Part shown: positions 52,411 through 62,082 of the stretch, in pieces
How positions within the stretch are numbered: position 1 is the first letter of the stretch
Layout of the letters: every line of letters begins with the position of its first letter
Position numbers and translations under genes: made by a program
DNA from: Paulinella micropora
Taxonomy: Eukaryota > Cercozoa > Imbricatea > Euglyphida
Assembly (NCBI GenBank): GCA_009731375.1
Contig: BJOX01000322.1
Span: forward strand, 411,903 to 475,902
DNA length: 64,000 bases
Direction of reading: 5' to 3'
The notes under the pieces: generated by a model
Database searches by the model: none
What the model saw: only the letters and a program-made list of their open reading frames with translations
What the model was told of the DNA's origin: nothing

Positions 52411-53229
52411 TTATCTAAATTTTAACAAATTGAAAAATGATGTAAATAAATTAAAATAATTAGTGTCTCTGTAAATCAACAATGTCATAACGACTCCCAA
52501 ACCATTAAGATTTATAGCCTGATCGTTTTCGTCTGTAAGATAAAACCTATATACATTATTTGAACTGGCGGATAATTTCTTACCATACTCAGACCCACTT
52601 CCGTCGTATATAACGGCTCCAAATGGAATTTCGTTGGCTGTGTATATTTCTTGTAGCACGTGATTATCTCCTTCACCAACTAAGTCCGATTGAAGATACA
52701 GAGTTTTTTCACCAGTTAGAATAATTACATTTGGCGATTTGATAAAATCATTCGCGAAGAAATATGTTGAATTCCTATCAAACCCCATAACCTCGTGAAT
52801 ACGGGTAATACTATCACCATCAAATATAAACCGCGGTTAAATTCCTTTATTCTCTGACACACTGAATGTTAATTTGCCATCTTCTGGTTCTATGTTGATA
52901 TTATTACTGGATACCACATAAGTATAATTATTAGGGCTGTCTGCTGTTAGCACCTCTGACAGTTTATTTTTTTAATTGTTCATTGTGTAGTTGCCCTCAG
53001 GTATCGTAATTAAAGCCTCATATCCGTCTTCGCTAAGTGTAAAGGTATTATATGCTAAGGCCACCAAATAATATGACTTCGGAATGTAAATATGAAGAAT
53101 TTTACAATGTGTGGGATTGTCTAGCCCCTGCATATTGATTTCGTGTGTAAAGTCGCTGTCAGTGCCGGTTATCCTATTTTTACTATTAATGTAATAGATA
53201 CTACTTGACCTACCCCCTTTGTAATCCAT
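52411..53229 (-). pseudogene. Penton/minor capsid protein, two in-frame TAA
   Basis: 273 codons in a single frame from the ATG at 53229 to the stop at 52411, interrupted by TAA at 52972-52974 and 52837-52839. The start SSSIYYINSKNRITGTDSDF followed by IPKSYYLVALAYNTFTLSE is typical of the PLV/virophage penton protein, a single jelly-roll at the capsid vertices. It lies upstream of the capsid gene and downstream of the protease on the same strand. Both stops leave the frame otherwise clean. Confidence 0.75.
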
Positions 53230-53253
53230 TGTATATTATGCGAATAATATTTT

Positions 53254-53690
53254 TTAAATGAAGGTGTCAAAACCATATCCATTCTGTGATTTTAATTTTT
53301 CTGCTCCTTCTTCTTTTAAGTCTGTGAAACCCGAACTAAACTTAAACCTGTTTCCTTTCGCCCGCTCCATTAAAAACCTCATACTAGGCCAACCGCACGT
53401 GTCTGAGGTGTTTGATTGTTGTTTTACTTGATTAACCTTCATTAACAAATAACTATCGGGATGGCTTTTATCTATTAGCCGTTTCATTTGTCGTTGAAAG
53501 TCTTCTGTTGGCTCGTAAAGTGCTAATGGGTCATAGACTTCAACACTCCTGTCTTTATCTAGACTTATCCATACGGCGATCCAATGAGACCCTGCTTGCT
53601 TGTGATTGTCCAATTTCATAATAAATCAGTATCGCTTTCTGCTTCCTGGCTTCAACTTGTAGATTTCATCACTTGCTATCGCTCCGAGAT
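53254..53690 (-). pseudogene. PRO: Ulp1/adenain-type cysteine protease, one in-frame TGA
   Basis: The 121-residue frame 53619-53254 holds the catalytic elements of viral C48/adenain-like maturation proteases: His in GSHWIAVW, Asp in VEVYDPLA, and Gln and Cys in VKQQSNTSDTCGWPSMRFL. Coding-like sequence (ASDEIYKLKPGSRKRY) extends upstream in the same frame across a TGA at 53626-53628, so the N-terminal part has been cut off by a nonsense change. Such proteases process capsid proteins during assembly. Confidence 0.78.
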
Positions 53691-53691
53691 A

Positions 53692-54000
53692 TTACCATCC
53701 ATATTTTTTCATTATTTCATCTATTTCATTAGTCATTAGTCCGCGACCCTCTCCAGTTTGTTCGTCTGGCGGTGGTTGTCCGTCTGTTGGCGGTGTCTCC
53801 GCGACGCTCGGGGGTGAAGTGTCCTCTGGTGGTGTTTGGTCTGGCGGTGTAGTTGTATCTGTTGTCGGCTCTGGTGGCGGGGGTATAGTAGTTGGTGGCA
53901 TCCCTTCATCAACATTTAAATCCGCTGAAACTTGTTTATCAACATTTGGGTCTAGTGTCATTTTGCTAGTTAGAGTTTTTACAAAATCCTTTTTATTCAT
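53692..54000 (-). CDS. Pro/Thr-rich small protein
   Basis: 102 residues, intact. Basic start (MNKKDFVKTLTSKM), then a long Pro/Thr/Asp-rich disordered stretch (PPPPEPTTDTTTPP) and a short helical end (MTNEIDEIMKKYGW). Its ATG overlaps the stop of the upstream gene by 4 bp, as in a compact viral genome. Function unknown; possibly a virion linker. Confidence 0.55.
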   Translation of the reverse strand: MNKKDFVKTLTSKMTLDPNVDKQVSADLNVDEGMPPTTIPPPPEPTTDTTTPPDQTPPEDTSPPSVAETPPTDGQPPPDEQTGEGRGLMTNEIDEIMKKYGW

Positions 54001-55116
54001 TGTGTGCCTCCAATCATTGCGGCATAGATATTTTTTATTATTTTTATTGAAAATACCTTATCAATTAATTCTTCTAATGTCTTCGCTCCATTCCCTTTTT
54101 GTTCATTAATACACATATACTCTTCATATCTAGCATAATCCGCTACTTTTCTTTTTACGTTTTCCTTTTCATTTCCAACATCAATATTAAACCTTTTAAT
54201 CATGTTAATCATCCACTTTGAAGTGTCTTTGTAATTTAATTTTTATGACCTTCACTATCTAGTCTCTTTTTTAAAGCCTGTGCTAACTCTAAGTTTTTGA
54301 AAATCCAGAGATTAAAAATTGATTAATTTGTAAGTTTTCAAGATGCTTACCCTTTTCTTCCGCCTTCTTTTTTTCCTTTTCAAGTTTTTCTTTATATTCT
54401 TCTGCTAACTTTTTCTGTTCTTCTAAAGACGTTGCTGTGGCTATAGCCGTCTGAATATCTTGACTGGCTTTTTGTAAGTCTTTGAGACTCATCTTTTTTA
54501 TGAACTTATCTGTATATCATGCTAATTTCAGTGTTTCAATATCTTTCCGCTTTTGCTTTTTTTCTTCCTCATATTGCTCTTTCGTTTTCAATGGTGTTTC
54601 ATCTCCTAAATTAGGTAATGGTGGTGCTTGTGGCGGTGCTCCTAATGGTGGTGCTTGTGGCTGTCCCTGCTGCGGTGGCATAATATATTGATATTGTGGT
54701 GGCGGTGGTAATGCTTGTATCCTATTTTTTCTGTCTTCTTCATATTTTACATCTTCTATGAGTTTTTGCTCCCTTCTTAGTTCTCTGGCTTTTTATTCTT
54801 GTCGTTCATTAATATCCGGTAGTTCTCTTTTATGTTCCCTGTCCATTATTTGTTCCTCGGCATCGGCTATGTCTTTTCTTTCCAACCTCTTCTTTTCTTC
54901 TTCTATCTCATCCCTTTTGTTTTTTTCCTTTTCTTCCTGCTCGTGTATTAACTCATATTTCTTTTATAAGTTGCTTTGTATCTGGTTTCTGTTCTCATGT
55001 TCAAGACGATTGAAATCAGATTTGATTATTTTTTCCATCGGTTTGCGACTAGCCCTTTGCGACTTTAGCTTACCAATATATTTCAAAAACAACTTAACGA
55101 TTTGAAGTGTGCTCAT
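53997..55116 (-). pseudogene. Coiled-coil protein, three stops and two shifts
   Basis: From the ATG at 55116 one frame runs to about 54290 with TAA at 54964-54966, TAA at 54793-54795 and TGA at 54517-54519. It then shifts near 54290 and again near 54235, where aaatt looks duplicated, and ends at 53997. The product would be ~370 residues: basic start, long Glu/Lys coiled coil (HEQEEKEKNKRDEIEEEKKR), a Pro/Gln-rich hinge (PPPPQYQYIMPPQQGQPQAP), a second coiled coil (EEYKEKLEKEKKKAEEKGK), and a folded end (WMINMIKRFNIDVGNEKENV). The TGA followed soon by MSLKDL may instead mark two genes. No family recognised. Confidence 0.5.
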
Positions 55117-55243
55117 ATCATTTGTTTTCTTACCAAAATTAAGATAATATTTTTAACACTTTTGGATAATATGCTCTTATTCCTATACACTCGCGGGGGT
55201 CTTAGGTTTCCTTGTTTTTTTGGTTTTAGCAACCGTGGTATAG

Positions 55244-55385
55244 ATAGTTTAGAATTGCGTTTCGTGCTATCGCACTCTCACTTATTCTAAACCATCGTTT
55301 TTTTATTTGGGAAAAATTAATCTGTTTTCGATGGTTATCAACAAACGGGAGTTGCGATAGCAACGAGAGTGTAGTTGATAACTAT
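55244..55385. promoter_or_regulatory. Two-hairpin module 2
   Basis: Hairpin a, 55244-55295: atagtttagaat / attctaaaccat around ttgcgtttcgtgctatcgcactctc, the reverse complement of module 1 hairpin b. Hairpin b, 55332-55385: ggttatcaac / gttgataact with an inner gttgcgatagcaac. It lies between the end of the small basic gene (stop at 55385-55387) and the start of the coiled-coil gene (55116), both on the minus strand. Confidence 0.75.
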
Positions 55386-55695
55386 CAGCGAAACTTTACA
55401 GCCCCTCCTCGTCGCTTACCATATCCGAGTTTTGATGCTGTAGCACTAACACTACCTGCGTAAGGCACCCCAATGCTACTCAATGCCCCCGCAGTTCTAG
55501 AGATTACCTTATTATCGCGAAGTACCTTATTAACAGCCAAGGCCGTTTTTCCGACCTTTGCCCACAGTTAATCTTTCCTCCCTTTTGTCCTCCCTTCTTC
55601 TTAGTTTTCTTTTTTCCTCCCTTCTGTGGCATTGATGGATTGTATCCGATGTTATATCCTGATGGTTGTGAAATTATCACTGGTGATACTGGCAT
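55385..55695 (-). pseudogene. Small basic virion-like protein, one frameshift
   Basis: ATG at 55695 (MPVSPVIISQPSGYNIGYNP), then a Lys/Gly-rich tract (GGKKKTKKKGGQKGGK). A shift near 55565 moves coding into the frame reading AKVGKTALAVNKVLRDNKVI, an Ala/Ser/Gly-rich segment and the end GYGKRRGGAVKFR. About 100 codons. Basic, with a GKRRGG end, it recalls small core or membrane-active proteins of adeno- and polinton-type viruses, but that is inference. Confidence 0.5.
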
Positions 55696-55756
55696 ATATT
55701 AGAGAGATTTTTAAATCTTTCAGCAAAAATGAAAAAATAATTCTAAAAATATTATT

Positions 55757-56560
55757 TCATGCGATAGGCAAATTTTTTCTTAACTCATCATCAACACTTG
55801 AGACATAAAGAAAATTATATCTCTCCTTTGTTGCTTCGTGATACTTTTGAAGAAAATAATCAAAATCAAAAGATAGGTCTAAGTGTTATACACGAGTTCC
55901 ATTTTGTCCTGAGACTGACCCGGAAAGATTAATAAATAATCTAACTGCTTAATGGCTTCCGGCCGTAGGTCGTTCAGATACTGACTAGACATAATCACCT
56001 TACTTTTATAGTGTCTGTTCTTTTTTAACAAATCGCTTACCGACTTATCTCTTAATCCACTCCCTAAATCGTCCAAAACAAAAACAACCTCTGGCGAAAT
56101 ATACTTGCTCGGTCGTTCTTTTGGCGCTCTGTTTTTTTTCTTTTCCAAAGTATAAAAATTGTGGTTTCTCCATCGGTTCTTTATCGTCCTGTTTAATTTC
56201 ACCTTCGTGTTGCTCGTCCTGTCTGTTCAGTTTGTCTAACTCATAATCAATGATATTTACACCATCTGATTTAAGAAAGGTATATATCGCCATCGGGTTT
56301 CCCCTGTTCTTAAAGTGCTTTACCATTGCTTTATAAATGTAGTCCTTGTGTATTGTTGAAGCAATAATAACAATACGTGTTTTTCTGTCGGTAGTTCGTT
56401 TCAGTATTTCAAAGAGTGCTGTTGTTTTTCCACTTTTCTTACGGGCGAGTAGAAATATATTGGAATAGGGCTCATTAAGTAATTTATAACCTTTTGCTTT
56501 TTTGTTTCCTTCGCCTTCCTGCTTCACTGGTTTCACCTTTATATTGTTTATTTTTTGCAT
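55757..56560 (-). pseudogene. ATPase: FtsK/HerA-type (A32-like) genome-packaging ATPase, two frameshifts
   Basis: The 171-residue frame from 56560 contains the Walker A region FLLARKKSGKTTALFEIL. After a shift near 56150 the second frame gives Walker B VVFVLDDLG and the following SSQYLNDLRPEAIKQLDYLL. A second shift near 55880 restores a conserved-looking end (FDYFLQKYHEATKERYNFLY) with the stop at 55757-55759. Total about 265 codons, normal for PLV/virophage packaging ATPases, which drive DNA into the capsid. It lies beside the other virion genes on the same strand. Confidence 0.78.
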
Positions 56561-56608
56561 TGCTATATTATTAAGCCAAAAACTCTAAGCATACAACAAT
56601 TCTTCCCG

Positions 56609-56845
56609 CTAAATTTCCTGTATCAATCCGCTGTCAGTTTCAAGGACTTTAAATGTATATTGTCCGTCTGACCAACCCACTACACCCAAATTATAACTGA
56701 GGTTTGAAATGTTTGCTATATTACTATCCGCGAATGTGCCAATAATTCCAATTCTGTCCATATAAAGAATTCTGGTTTTGGTTTCACTCTGGTCATTCGT
56801 ATAATGAATAAACTTAACATTCATTTTGGTTGGTGTGAATGACAT
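56609..56845 (-). CDS. Unknown small viral protein, 78 residues
   Basis: MSFTPTKMNVKFIHYTNDQS...; intact, beta-rich looking (ILYMDRIGIIGTF, YNLGVVGWSDGQYTFKVLET), no motif recognised. It precedes the ATPase by ~48 bp on the same strand. Confidence 0.5.
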   Translation of the reverse strand: MSFTPTKMNVKFIHYTNDQSETKTRILYMDRIGIIGTFADSNIANISNLSYNLGVVGWSDGQYTFKVLETDSGLIQEI

Positions 56846-56926
56846 TTGAATATTTTTATTAAATGTTTTGCTTCCACAAAATCATTGCTCAGAAAAATAA
56901 TCCGCTGATATTTATATTCAGTAGCC

Positions 56927-57184
56927 ATGATTATATTACTGATGATAAACTTTTTAATAACAAAAATATTTTCGCGGACTGCCTGCGACTTTTACTCACG
57001 GGTAAGCGAAAAAAAGAATGAGAGTTGTGCTTATTGTATAAAGCAAGGTATTGAAACTAAATTTAAATGCCTGTATAAACCTTTCAGTGATTGGTGTGTT
57101 AGTTTTGATGAAGCCCTGCCGTTAATCTGTGCCGGCGATAGTTCTTGGTATAAAATACATTTATACGAATGCTTTGATATTTGA
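56927..57184 (+). CDS. Unknown Cys-containing small protein
   Basis: 85-codon plus-strand frame whose second half (CAYCIKQGIETKFKCLYKPF, SDWCVSFDEALPLICAG) has Cys spaced as in a small metal-binding or disulfide domain. The first ~25 residues are less convincing: an overlapping frame upstream (DDKLFNNKNIFADCLRLLL) looks more protein-like, so a frameshift near 57005 is likely. It is the only plus-strand gene in the right half of the element and ends inside module 3. Confidence 0.4.
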   Translation: MIILLMINFLITKIFSRTACDFYSRVSEKKNESCAYCIKQGIETKFKCLYKPFSDWCVSFDEALPLICAGDSSWYKIHLYECFDI

Positions 57185-57318
57185 GAATTTCACTTTGTGC
57201 TGTCGCACTCTCGCTTATTCTCAAACATCGTCTCCCATTTAAATTTTTTTGTCGGTTTCCGATGTTTATCAACAAACGAGAATGAGCGAAGCGAATGAAA
57301 GTGTAGTTGATAAATATT
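57177..57318. promoter_or_regulatory. Two-hairpin module 3
   Basis: Hairpin a, 57177-57229: atatttgagaat / attctcaaacat around ttcactttgtgctgtcgcactctcgc. Hairpin b, 57261-57318: gatgtttatcaac / gttgataaatatt around gagaatgagcgaagcgaatg. Here it lies between convergent genes: it follows the stop of the plus-strand gene at 57184 and precedes the end of the minus-strand gene at 57414. Confidence 0.75.
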
Positions 57319-57413
57319 ATTTCTTTGAACTAGAAGGCGATGGAAGGCGAATTTCTATGAGTAAAGTCAAAATTCCGACATAATTATTAGCAACCTCACA
57401 AGGTAAGTTCTTT

Positions 57414-57676
57414 TCAGATAGCCTCACGATTCAAAGTGTTATAATGGCAATAATGATACCCATTTGAAATAAGTATTAAAATAATAAGTCGGCTGTCGGT
57501 CGGTCTGTTTTTTATACAACAACAATTCCAGTTATCTTCCAATTCGTGCTCTACTTTTTTTCCCCAGTCTTTAGTTCTACTTCAAGAACACGAGACTTTA
57601 ATTCTGGAGTTAGTTCGCCATCCATATCCATAATAGGCGGTGGTCTGTGAAGTCTAGTTGTATTATTGTTGGACAT
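57414..57676 (-). pseudogene. Small viral protein overlapping the fibre end, one frameshift
   Basis: ATG at 57676 (MSNNNTTRLHRPPPIMDMDG...), overlapping the fibre stop (57663-57665) by 14 bp. The frame shifts near 57565 and then reads DWGKKVEHELEDNWNCCCIK to a stop at 57414. No family recognised. Confidence 0.4.
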
Positions 57677-59808
57677 TAGGTAAAACGACTGCTAGTATTT
57701 CTGCTAATTGGTTGGCTTGGTCTTGTAATATATTAAGTAAAAGTTTATTTTCTTTTTCTAAATTAACTACCTTTTCCGCCATGTGTTGAAAAGCACTGAC
57801 TAATATTGGTATTCAACTTGTATATGTTATGCCTTCAAGATTTCCATTTCCATCATCTGCTTTCATTCCACTTTCAGATACAAATTCAGGAAACATTTTT
57901 TTAACTTCATCAGCAATAAATCCTTTTGTTCTTTCTTTTCGTCTGATTTCAAATAATATGAACAACAATTTATTTTCATTATTTTCTCACAACAATCCCC
58001 GCAGTCTGATGTTTTAATATCTGATTTTAGCCTCCTGTCTGATGAGTTTGTCCATGCTCCGTTAAGCGGTACATAATTATAACTGCCAGACGGCTCACCT
58101 GAAGAGTTTGAAGTAGTCCAAGCATGTAGAATTCCACTAGACGCACAGATTACTCCATAATTTGAATATCCTCCTGATTTCATATATATTTGCGGGTCGT
58201 AAGTATAACTCTGCCTTTGTCTTATTGTTAAAGAACCGCTAGATGTTGTTGGAAGAGTTAATGTTGAAGAACAACTTATAGCACTCTGAGCATAGATAAC
58301 TCCACTTCCCCTCGCATAAAAATTTAAGTCTTGATTGGTATTGCTTCCCGTAGCATATATTGAATTATAACCAAAACCAACTCCCTGTGTCCCGTTGCTG
58401 TGTCTGAATTCAACACTGGCAGAAGATGGTCCAAGATTACCTGTGACATATAACCCGACTGGTGTAGCATGAAACCCACTTCTTGCTTCTCCTCTTATAT
58501 CTGCCGTGCTATTAACAACAGATATGCCTGCATTTGCGGTTATTGCCCCTGTATTGCTTATGTTCATCGCCTCGCTAAATGCTATGGCTCCTCCAAGTGA
58601 TACTCCTGGTTTGTAGTTAAAAGCGAGTTTGTTGCTTATCTTGTATATTTGAAAGTTGGAGTTTAGGTTGCTTGATTTCCAGCCATCCCCCTCCCAATAA
58701 CTATCAAAACTTAAAGCAATATTGTCCTGACTATAATTCAATAATTGAAATGTGGGATAAACTGATGTATGAACGAATGCTTGAATATGTGGGCCATTCG
58801 CATTTCCTTCTGTTCCATATAATTCTAAGCCACCAGTTGCTCCTCCTCCTCCTTTCGTTGTTCTGCCTATGATTATCGGTTTGCCTAGTGCTGTTGTTAT
58901 TTTATCGCTTGCCGTTAATGTTGTTGTAGTCTTGCCAGCAGTTGAAGTAATTGATGTTCCCGTTATTGTTCCAGCACTTGTTATGTTGTTTGAGTTCATA
59001 TCTAAGTCCCCATAAAATCGCATACCCCCAGCATTGTTAAAACGGACAATGTCAGATGAAGCACTTTTATTATCCAAAAGTTTTGAATATAAAGACCTGC
59101 TCCTTTTACATCAAATGCTACATTCGTGAATACATAACCTCTTTGGTTCGCGGTTCCACTTGTAGCAGTATTTAGAGTAAATAAGAAATATTGATAATCA
59201 CTTGATGTCTGTGAAAAGAATATATCTCCTCCATTTTGGTTTAATATCCTCGCCCCATTATATGTTATATTTCCACCATTAATGATAACTTGATTATTAA
59301 AATCAGCCGTTTGTGTTAAAGTTAGATATTTTATCGTAGTGCTCGCCCCATTAAATGTTTTACTTCCTGTTATGGTTTGGTCTGTTGTTAGTTTTACATT
59401 TTGTATGTCTAATGTATCCACATAACTTTTGTTTGCTCCGTCCGTTGTTGCTCGGATGGTGTGGCTAAGTTTGTTATTCTGTTGTTGTTCAAACTTAATG
59501 TTGTTCCAGTTGCACTTATAATTAAAGTATTACCTGAATATAACTCTACATACGAACCAGTTATTTGTATCGGATAAAATGTCGCGGTTGCTATTTCTGT
59601 GCTGCAATCATTCCTATTTTTGTGCGATGCCGATGCAGTCAAAAGTAGGATTTGATGAACCACTTACTTCTAAAACTGATGCAAATTTTTTATTGCCTGC
59701 TATGGTTTGGTCTCCTGTTAATTTAACCACAAGTATAACAAAAAATTCGGCAAAAGGAACATTTTCCTTTTTTACGAATTTGTATGGTACAGTATGGGCC
59801 ATAGTCAA
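57663..59808 (-). pseudogene. Fibre-like protein with peptidase S74 chaperone end, several frameshifts
   Basis: Beta-rich repeats with the recurring phrase (L)T(T/G)DQTI(T/A)G(S/N)K(T/K)F occur in frames 59808-59614, 59663-59409 and 59421-59002. The long frame 59077-57863 follows (404 residues, Gly/Ser/Asn/Thr-rich). It ends in WTNSSDRRLKSDIK, the start of the S74 intramolecular chaperone found on phage tail fibres and endosialidases, whose Ser-Asp step is self-cleaving. A shift near 57905 leads to FIADEVKKMFPEFVSESG, then a TGA at about 57808, and a coiled-coil end (VVNLEKENKLLLNILQDQAN) to the stop at 57663. Such fibres bind the host surface. Shifts also near 59620, 59415 and 59070. The true start is not seen. 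Confidence 0.75.
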
Positions 59809-59880
59809 CTTTCCGGAACGGAAGGGGAAACGACTGCAAATTAATTCTACAGTTAAATTAACTCAAAAATAAACATATTT

Positions 59881-60299
59881 AATTGATTTTACTTTAAATC
59901 AAGCTGTCCGGCTCGGCTTTTGACTTAGTAAAAACTTGCCACTCATACAGTATTAATATTAAAATTTACTCAGAGTTATAGATGAAAAATGAAAGAAAAC
60001 TTATGAAAACCGTGGTTATAGGTTGCCATTTGTTGTAGAAACGATGAAAAAAGCTAATCCACTCATTTATTACCAATGTACTAGTGCGGCTGACTGGACT
60101 TAGAAAAGTTGGTGTGACATGTTCATATTACAAGTCACTACTAGTTATGGATGAAAAAATGAAAAGAAATTGATTAAAACGGTGGTTATATGCTGCCATT
60201 TGTTGTAGAAACGATAAATAAAGCTAATCCACTGATTTATTACCAACATACTTCTAGTGCGCTGACCTGACTTAGGAAAGCTGGGGCGGGGGAAAGGGT

Positions 60300-60330
<31 letters not shown>
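59881..60330. repeat. ~180-bp direct repeat plus G-run at the right edge of the viral element
   Basis: ggttgccatttgttgtagaaacga... (60020) and tgctgccatttgttgtagaaacga... (60191) begin the matching parts. Both continue with aaagctaatccactcatttattacc-like sequence and gtgcggctgac. A G-run at 60301-60331 follows. A third partial copy (ctagtgcggctgacctgactta) lies at 60862, before the next G-run and gap. Confidence 0.7.
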
Positions 60331-60332
<2 letters not shown>

Positions 60333-60349
60333 GCGCAAAAATCACTAAG

Positions 60350-60440
60350 TACAAGCCTTGAAAATATCGGAGAATTGCACAGAAAGACTGATTTTCAAGT
60401 GCATCTATAGTAGGAACCATAAACAAAGCTAAAATAAACT
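60350..60440. repeat. Repeated element next to the CCTA tract
   Basis: agccttgaaaatatcggaga...attttcaag...ctgctatacc occurs here and again at 61105-61205 with few changes. Each copy leads into a CCTA tract and each follows a G-run, so a composite ~750-bp unit (60230-60920) seems to be repeated across the gap at 60921-61104. Confidence 0.7.
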
Positions 60441-60454
60441 TTTTTCTGCTATAC

Positions 60455-61685
60455 CCTACCTACCCACCCACCTACCTACCCACCTACCTACCTACCTGCC
60501 TGCCTTCCTGCCTACCTATCTACCAAGTACCTGCCTGCCTGCCTACCTACCTGTCTGCCTGCCAGCCTACCTACCTGTCTGCCTGCCAGCCTACCTACCT
60601 GCCTACCTACCTAACTAAATATCTATCTACATAACTACCTACCTACCTACCTAATTATATCTAAGTTCTTACCTACCTACCTACGTACCTACCTTCCTAC
60701 CTTCCTATTTAGAACTAACTATCTAACTACCTACCTACCTACCTACCCACCCACCCAACTGCCTAACTGCCTACCTACCTACCTACCTACCTACCTACTA
60801 CCTACCTACCTACCTACCTACCTACGTATCTGTATCCACTGATTTATTACCAATATACTTCTAGTGCGGCTGACCTGACTTAGGAAAGTTGGGGCGGGGG
60901 AAAGGGGGGGGGGGGGGGGGNNNNNNNNNNNNNNNNNNNNNNNNNNNNNNNNNNNNNNNNNNNNNNNNNNNNNNNNNNNNNNNNNNNNNNNNNNNNNNNN
61001 NNNNNNNNNNNNNNNNNNNNNNNNNNNNNNNNNNNNNNNNNNNNNNNNNNNNNNNNNNNNNNNNNNNNNNNNNNNNNNNNNNNNNNNNNNNNNNNNNNNN
61101 NNNNAGCCTTGAAAATATCAGAGAATTGCGCAGAAAGACGGATTTTCAAGCGCATCTATTGTACGGATAATAAAAAAGCTAAAACAAACCCTTTTCTGCT
61201 ATACCTACCTAACTACCTACCTACCTGCCTTCCTGCCTTCCTATCTACCTAGTACCTGCCTGGCTGCCTACCTACCTACCTACCTCTCTGCCTGCCAGCC
61301 TACCTACCTGCCTACCTACCTAAACTAACTATATATCTACATAACTACCTACCTACCTACCTAATGATACCTAACTTCTCAACTACCTACCTTCCTACCT
61401 ACCTATTTAGACCTACCTACCTACCTACCTACCAACCTACCTACCTGCCTGCCTTCCTACCTTCCTACCTACCTTCGTACCTTGCGTACCTGCCTGCCTT
61501 TTTACCTACCTACCTACCTACCTACCTACCTACTTACCTACCTACCTACCTACCTATAACTAACTATCTAACTACCTGCCTACTTACTTACCTACCGTCC
61601 TACCTACCCTCCAACCTACCAACCTAACTACCTACCTACCTGCCTACCTACCTACCTACTGCCTGCCTACCTACCTGCCTACCTG
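60455..61685. repeat. (CCTA)n microsatellite with gap
   Basis: Degenerate cctacctacc/cctgcctg repeats at 60455-60830 and 61200-61685. The part at 60835-61200 holds the composite unit and a 184-bp run of N (60921-61104). Apparent ORFs are strings of Leu-Pro-Thr-Tyr. Confidence 0.95.
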
Positions 61686-61940
61686 GTAGGAAGGAAGGAA
61701 GGAAGGGATAGGTTCAAGGAAGGTAGGTAGATAGATAGGTAGGTAGGTAGGAAGGTAGGAAGGTAGGAAGGCAGGTAGGCAGGTAGGCAGAGAGGCAGGG
61801 AGGCAGGGAGGCAGGGAGGCAGGTAGGCAGGTAGGCAGGTAGGCAGGTAGGCAGGCAGGTAGGCAGGTAGGCAGGTAGGCAGGTAGGCAGGTAGGCAGGT
61901 AGGCAGGTAGGTAGGTTGGCAGGTAGGTAGACAGGTAACA
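61686..61940. repeat. (TAGG)n tract, opposite polarity
   Basis: At 61685 the plus strand switches from ctac to gtag words (ctacctggtaggaagg). The tract is rich in ggcaggta. Confidence 0.95.
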
Positions 61941-61961
61941 GGCACCTCATTACCCCAAAAC

Positions 61962-62050
61962 TGCCCCTTTTGAAAACTCCAATGCGGCTGACATCACCTC
62001 CCCAAAACTTCCCTTTTTGAAAACTTTAATGCGGCTGACATGACCTCATT
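61962..62050. repeat. ~50-bp direct repeat
   Basis: ccccaaaactgcccctttttgaaaactccaatgcggctgaca and a close second copy ending aatgcggctgaca follow each other (periods about 51 bp). The words gtgcggctgac at 60100 and 60867 are related. Confidence 0.7.
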
Positions 62051-62082
62051 GCCTTTTTGCTGGGGGAGTTATGGTGTGTTGA

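Larger units (their letters stand above)
46071..59880. mobile_element. Endogenous polinton-like virus (PLV/virophage type), decayed
   Basis: AT-rich block in otherwise GC-rich surroundings with a PLV-type gene set: protein-primed PolB, major capsid, penton, Ulp1/adenain-type protease, packaging ATPase and a fibre, plus small virion-like proteins. Plus-strand genes lie at the left (PolB to 49421); nearly everything from 49472 on is on the minus strand. Most of the larger genes have at least one stop or frameshift (TAA, TAG and TGA all occur). PolB begins abruptly at the left edge without its exonuclease start. No integrase, tyrosine recombinase or helicase was found, and no terminal inverted repeat was recognised. 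The right edge is set by the end of fibre-like coding near 59808 and the start of host-like repeats near 59940. Confidence 0.85.

Noticed and set aside
46086-59808. Altered genetic code in the viral element (in-frame TAA reading as Gln, TGA as Trp)
   Set aside because: Several TAA sites would suit Gln, but TAG and TGA also occur at unrelated positions and true frameshifts affect six genes. Genes also end with all these stops. Decay explains everything.
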